A stretch of 64,000 nucleotides of DNA from Balneolaceae bacterium UBA3186. Lineage in GTDB: Bacteria; Bacteroidota; Rhodothermia; Balneolales; Balneolaceae. The notes under the pieces were generated by a model, which did not search any database, was not told where the DNA came from, and saw only the letters and a program-made list of their open reading frames with translations. Location of the stretch: positions 62,001 to 126,000 of the forward strand of contig DEXK01000014.1 of assembly GCA_002364085.1 (NCBI GenBank), given 5' to 3'. A program made the position numbers and the translations under genes. This document shows, one piece after another, positions 17,710 through 25,453 of the stretch (its first letter is position 1; each line of letters begins with the position of its first letter).

Positions 17710-18387
17710 ATGAGATACATAATAATTCTCTTTTTAATAGTATTAAGTTGTAGCTGTTCTTATTCGAGAGTAGAAAAAAATAAATCTGTTGTCAAAATTT
17801 CACCTAGTTTGGAAAATGTAGTATTTAAGGGGAAAGAAAAAATAGCAGGTTATGTTTATTATTTTGAACAGGAAAAATGTCCAGGTACTCAACTTCCAGA
17901 GTACGATTCACCATGTGTTCGAAGATCCTTTATTAATTCAGAATTCAAAATAAAGGACTTAAAAACTTATTTTCAAAATGATACTCTAAACGTTAATAAA
18001 GAATATCATTTTCTTGTTGATGAATATAAGTATTTACAAATGATCCCTGCGTATGCGCTAAATGATACGATACCTATTTTAAAGCTTTTCAAGGATGGTA
18101 AGGAATTTCTTGCAGCTATAGAATATCCGTTCAATTTGTTTTTATCTTTAAAGGAATCAAATAATTGTGAAAGTTTAAATTGGTCCAAAATTAACATTAC
18201 TGAATGTAAATTGAACGGAACGCAGGAAGCGCTTAAATTTTCATTAAGTAAAGATTTATTTACTTCAGCAACCTCACCAAAATCAGGAAATGGTAACTAT
18301 GGAATACCAGTCTTTTTTAATGGGGATTCAGTTGACGTATACTGGGTAATTCCTCCTAATAGTTCAATTTTGAATAGCTTCAAATAA
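17710..18387 (+). CDS. Putative lipoprotein of unknown function
   Basis: I do not recognise this 225-residue protein. The N-terminus MRYIIILFLIVLSCSCSYS is a lipoprotein signal with the lipobox at LSC, so the protein is likely anchored in the outer or inner membrane. The mature part is rich in K, N, F and Y with four further cysteines (KCPG, SPCVR, NNCES, TECKL) that could form two disulfides. The coding sequence is visibly more AT-rich than its neighbours. It is flanked by two copies of the 72-bp repeat, suggesting a horizontally acquired cassette. Confidence 0.75.
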   Translation: MRYIIILFLIVLSCSCSYSRVEKNKSVVKISPSLENVVFKGKEKIAGYVYYFEQEKCPGTQLPEYDSPCVRRSFINSEFKIKDLKTYFQNDTLNVNKEYHFLVDEYKYLQMIPAYALNDTIPILKLFKDGKEFLAAIEYPFNLFLSLKESNNCESLNWSKINITECKLNGTQEALKFSLSKDLFTSATSPKSGNGNYGIPVFFNGDSVDVYWVIPPNSSILNSFK

Positions 18388-18425
18388 TTAACAAAATAAA
18401 CTATTAGTCCACTACTTTCCGCAAA

Positions 18426-18479
18426 GCTCTCTTAAGTCTGCGACTTAAAGAGCAGTAGCTAAGCAAGTTTGCAACTTGC
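18426..18479. repeat. Two small REP-like hairpins after the lipoprotein gene
   Basis: GCTCTCTTAAGTC-TGC-GACTTAAAGAGC (18426-18453) forms a 12-bp stem with one bulge. GCAAGTT-TGC-AACTTGC (18463-18479) forms a perfect 7-bp stem. Both share the loop TGC, and neither has a T tract. Confidence 0.7.
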
Positions 18480-18501
18480 ATTACAGGCAATGCTTATTAA
18501 A

Positions 18502-19209
18502 TTATGAGATGCCTTTCAAAACCGACGCTGAGATGAAGATTGAGTACGGTGAGAAAAGAGGTGGAGCTTCTGATGAGCGTTCGGCAGCGGAGCTACGGAA
18601 CCAGACAAAAGCCCGAGCTGATGTAATTTCGTATGTACTGTCCTTGTGTTCTTCAGGATTTTCGAGTCCGTTGGCCAAAACTTCTGCCATTTCAGAACGC
18701 AGCGCTAGGTTGATGGCTTTACCATCGGTCGGGAAAACCCACGATCCGGTTTCTAGTGCATTCCCCAAGAAAAGGGGAAGAAATTCCATGTAAAAGGTAT
18801 GGCGGTAAATGGTGTAAGGAATGCCCGATGCTTTAATGAGCTTTTCGGTTACGGTATGATCAGCAGATAGTGGACTCAATCCTTTGTCAGCCTCTACAAG
18901 ACTCGTGTATAATATATGTTTTACACCTGCTTTCTTTGCGGCTTCAATCACGTTATTGTGCTGTTCAGCCCTGCCATCCATTGTACTGGAAGAAATCAAA
19001 AGAAGTATATCCACTCCCTGAACGGCTTTTTCAACAGATGGATAATCAGTGTAGTCGCCAATCCTGACTTCCACGCCTTTTTCCTCTAGCTCGGCTCCTT
19101 TTTCTTCGCTTCGGACAAGACCAACAATTTTGGTCTCTGGATTTTTGTCCAGTAATAAATCAATGGTTTGAGTTCCTAAATGTCCGTTTGCTCCAGTTAT
19201 GAGTATCAT
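18502..19209 (-). CDS. NmrA/QOR2-like NAD(P)-binding oxidoreductase, 3'-truncated
   Basis: Residues 1 to about 196 match NmrA-like atypical SDR proteins of the YtfG/QOR2 type: ILITGANGHLGTQTIDLLL for NAD(P) binding, then VDILLLISSSTMDGR, IPYTIYRHTFYMEF and STYEITSAR. Such proteins are normally about 280-290 residues. Here the frame runs into the 72-bp repeat and ends with an unrelated 38-residue tail, so the C-terminal substrate part is missing. Function is doubtful. It lies 30 bp after the F420-type reductase gene on the same strand and may share its promoter with the paired TTGAT sites. Confidence 0.82.
   Translation of the reverse strand: MILITGANGHLGTQTIDLLLDKNPETKIVGLVRSEEKGAELEEKGVEVRIGDYTDYPSVEKAVQGVDILLLISSSTMDGRAEQHNNVIEAAKKAGVKHILYTSLVEADKGLSPLSADHTVTEKLIKASGIPYTIYRHTFYMEFLPLFLGNALETGSWVFPTDGKAINLALRSEMAEVLANGLENPEEHKDSTYEITSARAFVWFRSSAAERSSEAPPLFSPYSIFISASVLKGIS
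18533..18604 (+). repeat. 72-bp dispersed repeat, copy 2
   Basis: Partner of the copy at 17623-17694, in direct orientation. The ATG at 18533 and the reading frame are kept, but the TAG of copy 1 is CAG here, so the frame runs on. Copy 2 forms the 3' end of the minus-strand dehydrogenase gene, encoding its odd tail FRSSAAERSSEAPPLFSPYS. Confidence 0.75.
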
Positions 19210-19239
19210 AGTCTTAAAATTTGAATATTAAGTTTTGAA

Positions 19240-19905
19240 TTAGTTGTGTAAGATTTTCCAGCCGGCATGCCAGTTATAATCATTCTCGATTGTGAGTTGC
19301 ATTAGAAGCAGCTGCATGCGCTCAAGCGTACCGCTTACCGACAGATCGCCGGCAATAATTGGATTGAACCCTACTGTTTCTAGAAGTTCGGTTACCGTTT
19401 TTAAAGCGTCCTCATCGTCACCCGCAATGAAGGCATCTGTCTGTTTTCCGTCGATCACCGGCTGTTCAAAGTCAGCTGCAAAAGTGGTGTTGAAGGCTTT
19501 AATGACCTTGGAATGAGGCAACCACTGTTGTAGTTCTTCAGCTGCGCTTGTCTCGGGTCTGGTTGTAAGCTTGGAGAATTCTTCATCGATTGGATTTGCA
19601 ATGCTGATCACAATTTTTTGGATAGCCACATCCCGGATCTTCTCAGCCAGTTCCTTTTCGGCAGAATGGGGAAGGGCAAGAATAATGATGTCTGCTTCCC
19701 AACTAGATTCATGAGGGCAGCTCATATGTTCAAAATCAGCTTCCGGATGATCCTGTAGAATTTCTTCAGAAAGGGAACCTAATTGTTCAAGATTTGTGTC
19801 AAATAAAAGAAGGCGGTAGTTACCCCCTGCAATACTTTTAGCAATGGCGGAGCCCATAGATACTCCGGCTCCAACAATGGCAATAGTTTGTTTGGTTATA
19901 GACAT
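19240..19905 (-). CDS. NADP-dependent F420-reductase-like oxidoreductase
   Basis: The 221-residue protein has an N-terminal Rossmann motif with the unusual form IVGAGVSMGSAIAKSIA, then ADIIILALPHSAEKELAEKI, SIANPIDE, VIKAFNTTFAADF and DAFIAGDDEDAL. These match the short NAD(P)-binding family related to NADPH:F420 oxidoreductase. Members outside methanogens and actinobacteria rarely use F420; the real substrate is unknown. It is first in a two-gene operon with the truncated NmrA-like gene. Two FNR-like sites lie 70 bp upstream. Confidence 0.85.
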   Translation of the reverse strand: MSITKQTIAIVGAGVSMGSAIAKSIAGGNYRLLLFDTNLEQLGSLSEEILQDHPEADFEHMSCPHESSWEADIIILALPHSAEKELAEKIRDVAIQKIVISIANPIDEEFSKLTTRPETSAAEELQQWLPHSKVIKAFNTTFAADFEQPVIDGKQTDAFIAGDDEDALKTVTELLETVGFNPIIAGDLSVSGTLERMQLLLMQLTIENDYNWHAGWKILHN

Positions 19906-19974
19906 GATGTTTGTTCGGTTTACAGTTGAATATTTATTTCGCTGTAAACTTACCGATCACATGTGTTGGTACCA

Positions 19975-20011
19975 TTGATATGTGTTAGGAAAAACTCTTG
20001 ATATATATCAA
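19975..20011 (-). promoter_or_regulatory. Paired FNR-like sites upstream of the F420-type reductase gene
   Basis: Site 1, TTGATATGTGTTAG (19975-19988), is degenerate. Site 2, TTGATATATATCAA (19998-20011), is a perfect TTGAT-N4-ATCAA palindrome. The starts are 23 bp apart. The pair lies 70 bp before the start codon at 19905, nearly the same distance as the pair before the YceI gene. Confidence 0.75.
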
Positions 20012-20012
20012 T

Positions 20013-20042
20013 AAAAAGCCCGTGAGTGTTAACTCACAGGCT
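20013..20042 (-). terminator. Rho-independent terminator after the SDR gene
   Basis: On the minus strand AGCC-x-GTGAGT, loop TAAC and ACTCAC-x-GGCT form a 10-bp stem with one mismatch, then five T. It ends the SDR transcript immediately before the next paired-site promoter. Confidence 0.8.
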
Positions 20043-20127
20043 AATAGAAAAGGTACAAATGTTTTTTTTAGCGGTGTATCACAATCAATCGGAATTCCGG
20101 CTCCGATGGTGTGCTGTGTTCAAGTAT

Positions 20128-20874
20128 TTATTGAACACTCATGCCGCCATCTATAATTTGTTCTGTTCCTGTCATATAGGATGATTCATCAGAAGATAAG
20201 AACACAACCAAATCACTAACTTCTTTGGTTTCGGCTAATCTTCCCAATGGAATCATTCCGGTTGCTTCTCCTCCTTCTTCATCAGTAGCTGCTGCCATCA
20301 TTGGTGTTTTAATAAAACCAGGATGTACTGAATTTGCTCGAATATTTTTGGATGCATATTCAATAGCAACAGCTTTAGTCATTCCTCTTACTGCAAATTT
20401 GCTACTCATATAAGCCAGGCTGGGATATCCGTAAATAGCTACAATACCTGCGATAGACGAAATATTGACGATGGAACCAATACCTGCTTTTAACATTGAA
20501 GGAAGTACATATTTTATTCCATAAAAAATGGCATTTTGATTTATTGCAATTACCTTAGAGTATTCATCCTCTTTCAGTTCAATTGCCTCGGCGATGGGAC
20601 CTAAAACACCTGCATTATTAACCAACACATTAATTGGGCCAAATGTAGCTTCACTTTCAGAAACTACTTTTTTCCATTCCTCCGGTTTGGTTACATCATG
20701 TTTGATAAAAATAGCGTTTTCGCCAAGTTCATCTGCAATTTCAGCGCCTCGCACCTCATTGATGTCAGTCATAACAACTTTTGCTCCTTCGGCTACAAAA
20801 CTGCGTGCGTGTGATTCTCCCATACCTTGAGATGCTCCTGTAATAATTGCAACCTTATTTTCTAATCGTTTCAT
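20128..20874 (-). CDS. Short-chain dehydrogenase/reductase
   Basis: The 248-residue classical SDR has all motifs: TGASQGMG (nucleotide binding), NNAGVLG, the catalytic Ser in IVNISSIAG, and YMSSK for the Tyr-Lys pair. An Asp in VVMTDIN after beta-2 suggests NAD(H) preference. The C-terminal YMTGTEQIIDGGMSVQ is typical. The substrate is unknown; hydroxysteroid and simple alcohol dehydrogenases look alike here. It is a single gene with its own terminator. A pair of FNR-like sites lies 158 bp upstream of its ATG. Confidence 0.92.
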   Translation of the reverse strand: MKRLENKVAIITGASQGMGESHARSFVAEGAKVVMTDINEVRGAEIADELGENAIFIKHDVTKPEEWKKVVSESEATFGPINVLVNNAGVLGPIAEAIELKEDEYSKVIAINQNAIFYGIKYVLPSMLKAGIGSIVNISSIAGIVAIYGYPSLAYMSSKFAVRGMTKAVAIEYASKNIRANSVHPGFIKTPMMAAATDEEGGEATGMIPLGRLAETKEVSDLVVFLSSDESSYMTGTEQIIDGGMSVQ

Positions 20875-21219
20875 AATATTATCCTATTCACTTTAATTAT
20901 TTATGTAATGGCTTTGAGCAGGCCGATTAGCTAGTCATTCTAAAATCAGTATTAGAATTTGCTATTTGATCTGGCTACTCATTAAACCGTTTATTCAAAT
21001 ACTATGATATATGATTTAAGATGCACCTTCATTGACATCTGCTAAGAAAGATTATTGACAAACATCAAGAAATCATGTCTAATTGTTGAAGAAATAAGTA
21101 GTAAAAGATTAGGTAGGTAATTCAAATCAATCTACTTTTTAATGCTTTTATGAGCTGACCGTTAGGTGGCCTTTTTTTTTAAAAAAGGGTATAAGTTTGA
21201 ATATTTTAAATAGTTCAAA
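20875..21219. other. Gene-free gap between the SDR and Crp/Fnr-type genes
   Basis: The 345 bp hold no credible ORF. The visible content is the paired FNR-like sites at 21032-21068 and an A/T mirror (C2T10 then A6G) at about 21170-21188, which on the minus strand could act as a weak terminator for the regulator gene. The rest is plain AT-rich leader sequence. Confidence 0.6.
21032..21068 (-). promoter_or_regulatory. Paired FNR-like sites upstream of the SDR gene
   Basis: TTGACATCTGCTAA (21032-21045) and TTGACAAACATCAA (21055-21068) again start 23 bp apart and are joined by a nine-base spacer resembling the other two pairs. Both depart from TTGAT-N4-ATCAA at position five of the left half. Confidence 0.6.
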
Positions 21220-21795
21220 CTAACGGTTATAGTTACCACGAACTCTACTCAGTGTTTCAGGGCTAACACCCAAATAGGATGCCACCAAGTTTAGAGGTAC
21301 TCGGTTTAAAAAAGCCGGACTTTCTTCGATCAAGCGATCGTATTTTTCTTCCGCCGTAAGACCCAGTGCATTTTCCACGCGCTGTTGGAGAGCTACATAC
21401 GCGTTCTGAAGAATGATACGATTATAGCGCTCGTACGCTGGGAGTTCCTCCAATAGTTTATCGTGGTTCTTCCTATCGAGCATGAGTAGCTCGCTGTTTT
21501 CCAGAATTTCTATGTTTAACCGGGTAGGTTGTTCGGTGAAGAAGCTATGGAGATTTGCCATCCACCAGCCCTCGAACGCAAAGCGAATCACGTGTTTATT
21601 CCCGGCTGAATCTACCGTGTAAGAATAAAGGGAACCTTTCTCTACAAAAGCTAATTCCCTGCATACATCTCCTTCCTGAAGTAGAAATTGACGTTTGAGC
21701 ATTCGTTTAGGGCGGAAATAATTTTTGAAGTACTCCCATTCTTCTTTGGTTAGAGAAACATGCTCCTCCAAACTATTTTTTAACCACTCAAACAT
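21220..21795 (-). CDS. Crp/Fnr-family transcriptional regulator without Fe-S cysteines
   Basis: The 191-residue protein has a cyclic-nucleotide-binding-type beta roll (about 30-120; QEGDVCRELAFVEKGSLYSY) followed by a short HTH region (about 165-190). The recognition helix reads VSPETLSRVR. Its E-x-x-S-R pattern equals FNR Glu209-Ser212-Arg213, which reads TTGAT, and differs from the R-E-x-x-x-R of Crp. Only one cysteine is present, so no FNR-type O2-sensing cluster is possible. It probably controls the nearby genes with paired TTGAT sites. The inducing signal is unknown. Confidence 0.88.
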   Translation of the reverse strand: MFEWLKNSLEEHVSLTKEEWEYFKNYFRPKRMLKRQFLLQEGDVCRELAFVEKGSLYSYTVDSAGNKHVIRFAFEGWWMANLHSFFTEQPTRLNIEILENSELLMLDRKNHDKLLEELPAYERYNRIILQNAYVALQQRVENALGLTAEEKYDRLIEESPAFLNRVPLNLVASYLGVSPETLSRVRGNYNR

Positions 21796-21854
21796 AGATT
21801 ATACTTTAGTTTTAATTGATTCTTCATGCGAAAGTACATCTAAAAACAGAAAAT

Positions 21855-21888
21855 AAAAAAAGCGGACATTCTCTAAAGAATGCCCGCT
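21855..21888 (-). terminator. Rho-independent terminator after the YceI gene
   Basis: AGCGG-x-CATTCT and AGAATG-x-CCGCT pair around a four-base loop with one mismatch. On the minus strand six T follow (A run 21855-21860). Confidence 0.85.
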
Positions 21889-21918
21889 TGGTTTTAACTG
21901 GAATATAGACTATTCGTT

Positions 21919-22458
21919 TTACTGCTCAATAAACTGAACGTTCAGTTGGAGCTTAATTTCATCTCCAACCACCACATTTCCAGCTTCGGTCACGGCATTC
22001 CAGGTGAGGTTAAACTCTTTTCGGTTGATAGAACCGGTTACTTCAAAGCCGGCTTTGGTTTGTCCATAAGGATCACCAACGGTGCCACCGTGGATGACAT
22101 CCAGTTCGATTTCTTTAGTGATATCACGGATCGTTAGATCTCCAGTCACTTTGTATTCTCCGTCTCCAACCTTTTCAAAATTGGTAGATTCAAACCTCAG
22201 CTGCGGAAATACTTCAGCGTTGAAGAAATCATCAGATTTCAGGTGTTGATCCCGATCTTCATTGTTGGTTGAAATACTATCAATATCAGCGGTAAAGGCA
22301 GCTTTAGCGTTTTCAAAATGATCGCCCTCGGCTTCAATTTGTCCTTCAAAGGAACTGAAGTTTCCTGTAACTGTCGAAATTACCAAGTGCTTTACCTTGA
22401 ACTGTACTTCTGAATGCGTAGGATCAATTTTCCATAATGTTTTAGTTGTAGTAGTCAT
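21919..22458 (-). CDS. YceI-family protein, cytoplasmic form
   Basis: The 179-residue protein is a YceI-like lipocalin-fold protein: WKIDPTHSEVQFKVKHLVIST at the N-terminus, DRDQHLKSDDFFNAEVFPQLRFES in the middle, and GDLTIRDITKEIELDVIHGG. The family binds long amphiphiles such as polyisoprenoids. There is no signal peptide, in contrast to the exported paralogue at 56.7 kb. It has its own terminator, and a pair of FNR-like sites lies 68 bp before the ATG, so control by the adjacent Crp/Fnr-type regulator is likely. Confidence 0.93.
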   Translation of the reverse strand: MTTTTKTLWKIDPTHSEVQFKVKHLVISTVTGNFSSFEGQIEAEGDHFENAKAAFTADIDSISTNNEDRDQHLKSDDFFNAEVFPQLRFESTNFEKVGDGEYKVTGDLTIRDITKEIELDVIHGGTVGDPYGQTKAGFEVTGSINRKEFNLTWNAVTEAGNVVVGDEIKLQLNVQFIEQ

Positions 22459-22525
22459 AATAAATATTGTTTGATGTTAAACATTTGATTCGCAACTAAA
22501 CTAAAGAGATATACTGAGAGCGCCA

Positions 22526-22562
22526 TTGATGTATATCAGGAAAAAGTCTTGATATATATCAA
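22526..22562 (-). promoter_or_regulatory. Paired FNR-like sites upstream of the YceI gene
   Basis: TTGATGTATATCAG (22526-22539) and the perfect palindrome TTGATATATATCAA (22549-22562) start 23 bp apart. The spacer GAAAAAGTC is almost identical to GAAAAACTC in the pair at 19975. The inner edge is 68 bp from the start codon. Confidence 0.78.
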
Positions 22563-22732
22563 TTAATATATTGACTGAATTACGGACATTAATTGCATAC
22601 AATATATTTGTTGGTGAATTTCTTGTATCAACTCAAAAATAAACCAAATAGTTGATAAAACTGTATATAAATAGAAATCGCTTATTTCAAATATTACTGA
22701 AACAATAACTCGGTAATTTAAAAATATTGATT

Positions 22733-23400
22733 ATGAGTATAGATGAACGAAGAAAACGGGAAAAAAATACCGGCGAGAAACTATAATACAAGCTGCAAAA
22801 GAACTGATTCAAGAAAAGGGATTAGATGCGGTAACTATGGAAGAAATTGCAAAACGTTCGGAACTTAGTAAAGGAACATTATATTTATACTTTCCCAGTA
22901 GAGACGAATTAGTTTATTCAATAAATTCTAAAGGCTTTAACCTAATCAATGAGAAATTATCAGAGATTTTGTTAAGCGGTGATACAGGAGAAAAAATGCT
23001 CAGAACACTATTTATGTTTGGGGTTAATTTTTCACATGACCAACCTCTTTATTTTGAAGCATTTCGATATTATGAACTCTATTCTGATTCAAATGATCTG
23101 GAAGAAAAACCAATCGTAAAAGAGTGTGAAGATAAACGTCAAATTTTATTTACCCTTTCAGAGCGTATTTTTCAAATAGCCATTCAAGATGGTTCTATTA
23201 AAAGTAAATATTCACCTAAGCTGCTTACTATAATTTACTGGAGTGGTATTCGCGGACTTTTAGAGTTTTTTGATACCAAATCTACAGTAAGACATACTCC
23301 TTTCTTTCAAAATTTTCTTAAGCAAGATCATGATATTCACAGTACTTATCTAGAAATAATAATGCATGGGATAATCCAAAAACAGAATATTGGTGAGTAA
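22733..23400 (+). pseudogene. TetR/AcrR-family regulator with a frameshift in an A7 tract
   Basis: The intact frame from the ATG at 22837 (187 residues) starts in the middle of a TetR DNA-binding domain: TMEEIAKRSELSKGTLYLYFPSRDEL. The missing N-terminal part is present upstream in another frame, from ATG 22733 (MSIDERRKRE, then after the shift KYRRETIIQAAKELIQEKGLD). One extra A in the seven-A run at 22761-22767 would join them into a protein of about 222 residues. It is therefore a decayed gene, a phase-variable gene or a sequencing error. The C-terminal part looks like a normal ligand domain. Confidence 0.85.
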
Positions 23401-23761
23401 TTTTAATTGAATAATTAATTTTAACTACTTTACAAATACGAACAAAAATTCATTTATAGATTATAAAAATGTATCTCTAAAATGTTATAGAAATGCCATT
23501 CTTACCTGTTAATTTTACAATCTAGCCTTCCTCATATATTTTGATGCTCATTAAATTAAAGCATTATTTCATTGTTTTTAACATGTTAATTGAGTGAACA
23601 TTTTGCATAAAGTTTCATTGCAAGAAAAATTAGCCATTTGGAGTCCGATACTCACAAATATTCATTCAGTTCAAAATAAGTTTTGGATTAAAGACTTCAG
23701 TTTAAATATCGACATGTTTTAAGCCAATTTTATTAAGCGAGTAAATCTATAAAGTTTAATT
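23401..23761. other. Gene-free AT-rich gap before the ccoN remnant
   Basis: The 361 bp are very AT-rich, with stop codons in all frames. I see no tRNA, terminator-type hairpin, or TTGAT-N4-ATCAA site. It may contain the old promoter of the ccoN remnant. Confidence 0.5.
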
Positions 23762-24140
23762 ATGTCTAAAAACACACCTATTCAACAATCGCAACACTTA
23801 CTTGTTGTCGAAAAGGCAAAGGCAGATCAAGTTATCGATGCTGATTCGCAATCAATTAAAATCATATTCTGGTATATATTCACATCTGCCATATGGCTTT
23901 TATTTGGAACGTTAGTTGGGGAATATTTAGGGCTCAAATTTATTTGGCTGAATTAGACACAATTTCTTGGCTTTCTTTTGGTCGATTACGTCCCATCCAT
24001 ACCATTGTTTGGGGTTTACTTCATTAGCAATGGTTGCACTTGCCTTGTATGTAGTGCCAAAGACTTCACAAAGACAATTGCATAGTTATTCATTGGCCTG
24101 GATGTCACTTATATTTTTAAATTTGGCAGTGCTCGATTAA
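23762..24140 (+). pseudogene. ccoN: Remnant of a cbb3-type cytochrome oxidase subunit I gene
   Basis: The first frame (64 codons, MSKNTPIQQSQ to GEYLGLKFIWLN) holds the first membrane helix. After a one-base loss near 23950 the reading continues as ELDTISWLSFGRLRPIHT, where RPIHT contains a haem-ligand histidine. After a second one-base loss near 24025 it continues as FTSLAMVALALYVVPKTSQRQLHSYSLAW, stopping at 24138-24140. The order and motifs match the N-terminal part of CcoN. About three quarters of the gene, and ccoO/ccoP, are absent. It is non-functional. Confidence 0.82.
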
Positions 24141-24210
24141 GTCAATAGTCAATAGATCTCATTAAATGACATTGGGGCAAAAGTAGCTAAATCCAAATGT
24201 TATTTAGCTT

Positions 24211-25410
24211 CTACTTCTCCAGAAAGTTACTGTACATATTGGCAGTTTGGATAATGTTTCCTTCCCAGTTATCCAGATACCTGCGGGCTTCTAAATACCG
24301 ATTGGTATTGAATTCATCATAATCATCAGAAGATGGGTCCACACTACTAATACGGACTTTGCTTGCAGAGTGTATAAATTTATTATCACCGATCCACATC
24401 CCCACATGAGTAACAGCTCTGGAGCGGGTGTCCGTTGCTTCTCTTCCAAAGAATAAAAGATCGCCTACTTCCAGTTTGTCCCATTCTTTATCAGAATCTA
24501 CAAGCTCTCCGGCACGTACTTGCTGGCTTGCATCACGTGGAATAATTTGTCCGCTCATAAAATAAATGGTTTTGGTAAAGCCGCTGCAATCCATTCCTTT
24601 GGTGGACGTTCCTCCCCACAAATAGGGCGAGCCGATAAGCGTTTTTGCGGTGTTTGTAAGTGCTTCCGGAGTTGCTGACACACTACTGATCCAATCATCC
24701 AACAAACGAGCTTCTCTTTTTGCAACAAATGCTCTTCTTCCGTCAGGATATTCAACTTCGTAATAACTTCCTGAGCTGTTTTTCAATTTCAGAATATTTC
24801 CGGCTACAAGATCAGAAACTTTTTCAGAACCGGTATTGGCTTTGGAATAGGAAAAACCTACGGTATTTAAATAAATGATCTTATCAGCATCTGCCCAATC
24901 CGCTAATGTTGATTTATCTACCCGGGTAATTCCGCCACTGTCAACCCAGGATAAATAATCTTCAGGCGTTTGAACCAGATACCATCCGCCTTGTTTTTTT
25001 AACACTTTTAAAGGCATTCCCAAAATGGCTTGAGTTGCCAGTTGTGCTGAATGCTTTGGCTCAGATCGTAAGTTAGAAACGGAGTTATTTACTAATGCAT
25101 ATACTTCATTTCCCAGCTCTGTTGCAGGCAAAACAGAAATACTATCGGCATAAGCAATGTTTTTCTGATCCAAGGAAGCGAGTAGAGATGCTCTTGCTTC
25201 CGGTAGTGAGGTTTCTCCTGTCAGAACAATCGTATTTTGCTTTGCACTTGCTGTTGCAGAAAACAAAGCAACACGAGAATCAGATACATACTCGGCTTTG
25301 GTTTCCTGAATGGTTTTTTCAACCAGCTGTACTTTTTCTGTGTCGGTACAACTCACAATCAAAGTGGATAGAAGAATAATAAAGGTAAACTGAGTAATGC
25401 TACGGTTCAT
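24211..25410 (-). CDS. Lipoprotein with SH3-type domains and NlpC/P60 peptidase
   Basis: The 399-residue protein begins with a lipoprotein signal (LLSTLIVSC lipobox). SH3b-like segments follow (VYALVNNSVSNLRSEPKHSAQLATQ near 105-130 and a second near 200-230), then a C-terminal NlpC/P60 domain (about 250-375). The catalytic Cys is in MDCSGFTKTIYF, the His in VTHVGMWIGDN, and the third polar residue in FIHSASK. Such enzymes cut D-Glu to diamino-acid bonds in peptidoglycan stem peptides. A peptidoglycan amidase gene follows on the same strand side, so this is a cell-wall turnover pair. Confidence 0.93.
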   Translation of the reverse strand: MNRSITQFTFIILLSTLIVSCTDTEKVQLVEKTIQETKAEYVSDSRVALFSATASAKQNTIVLTGETSLPEARASLLASLDQKNIAYADSISVLPATELGNEVYALVNNSVSNLRSEPKHSAQLATQAILGMPLKVLKKQGGWYLVQTPEDYLSWVDSGGITRVDKSTLADWADADKIIYLNTVGFSYSKANTGSEKVSDLVAGNILKLKNSSGSYYEVEYPDGRRAFVAKREARLLDDWISSVSATPEALTNTAKTLIGSPYLWGGTSTKGMDCSGFTKTIYFMSGQIIPRDASQQVRAGELVDSDKEWDKLEVGDLLFFGREATDTRSRAVTHVGMWIGDNKFIHSASKVRISSVDPSSDDYDEFNTNRYLEARRYLDNWEGNIIQTANMYSNFLEK

Positions 25411-25453
25411 AATCCAGAGAAGTAAAAGAGGTTAAGATGAGTTTTAGTTTATT

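Noticed and set aside
18476..18793. 105-codon plus-strand ORF with EKRGGASDERSAAELRN
   Set aside because: It continues from repeat copy 2 into the antisense of the NmrA-like gene, so most of it is a shadow. Only the repeat part is of interest.
21220..21795. True oxygen-sensing FNR
   Set aside because: FNR needs four cysteines for its 4Fe-4S cluster. This protein has one, so only the DNA-reading helix is FNR-like.
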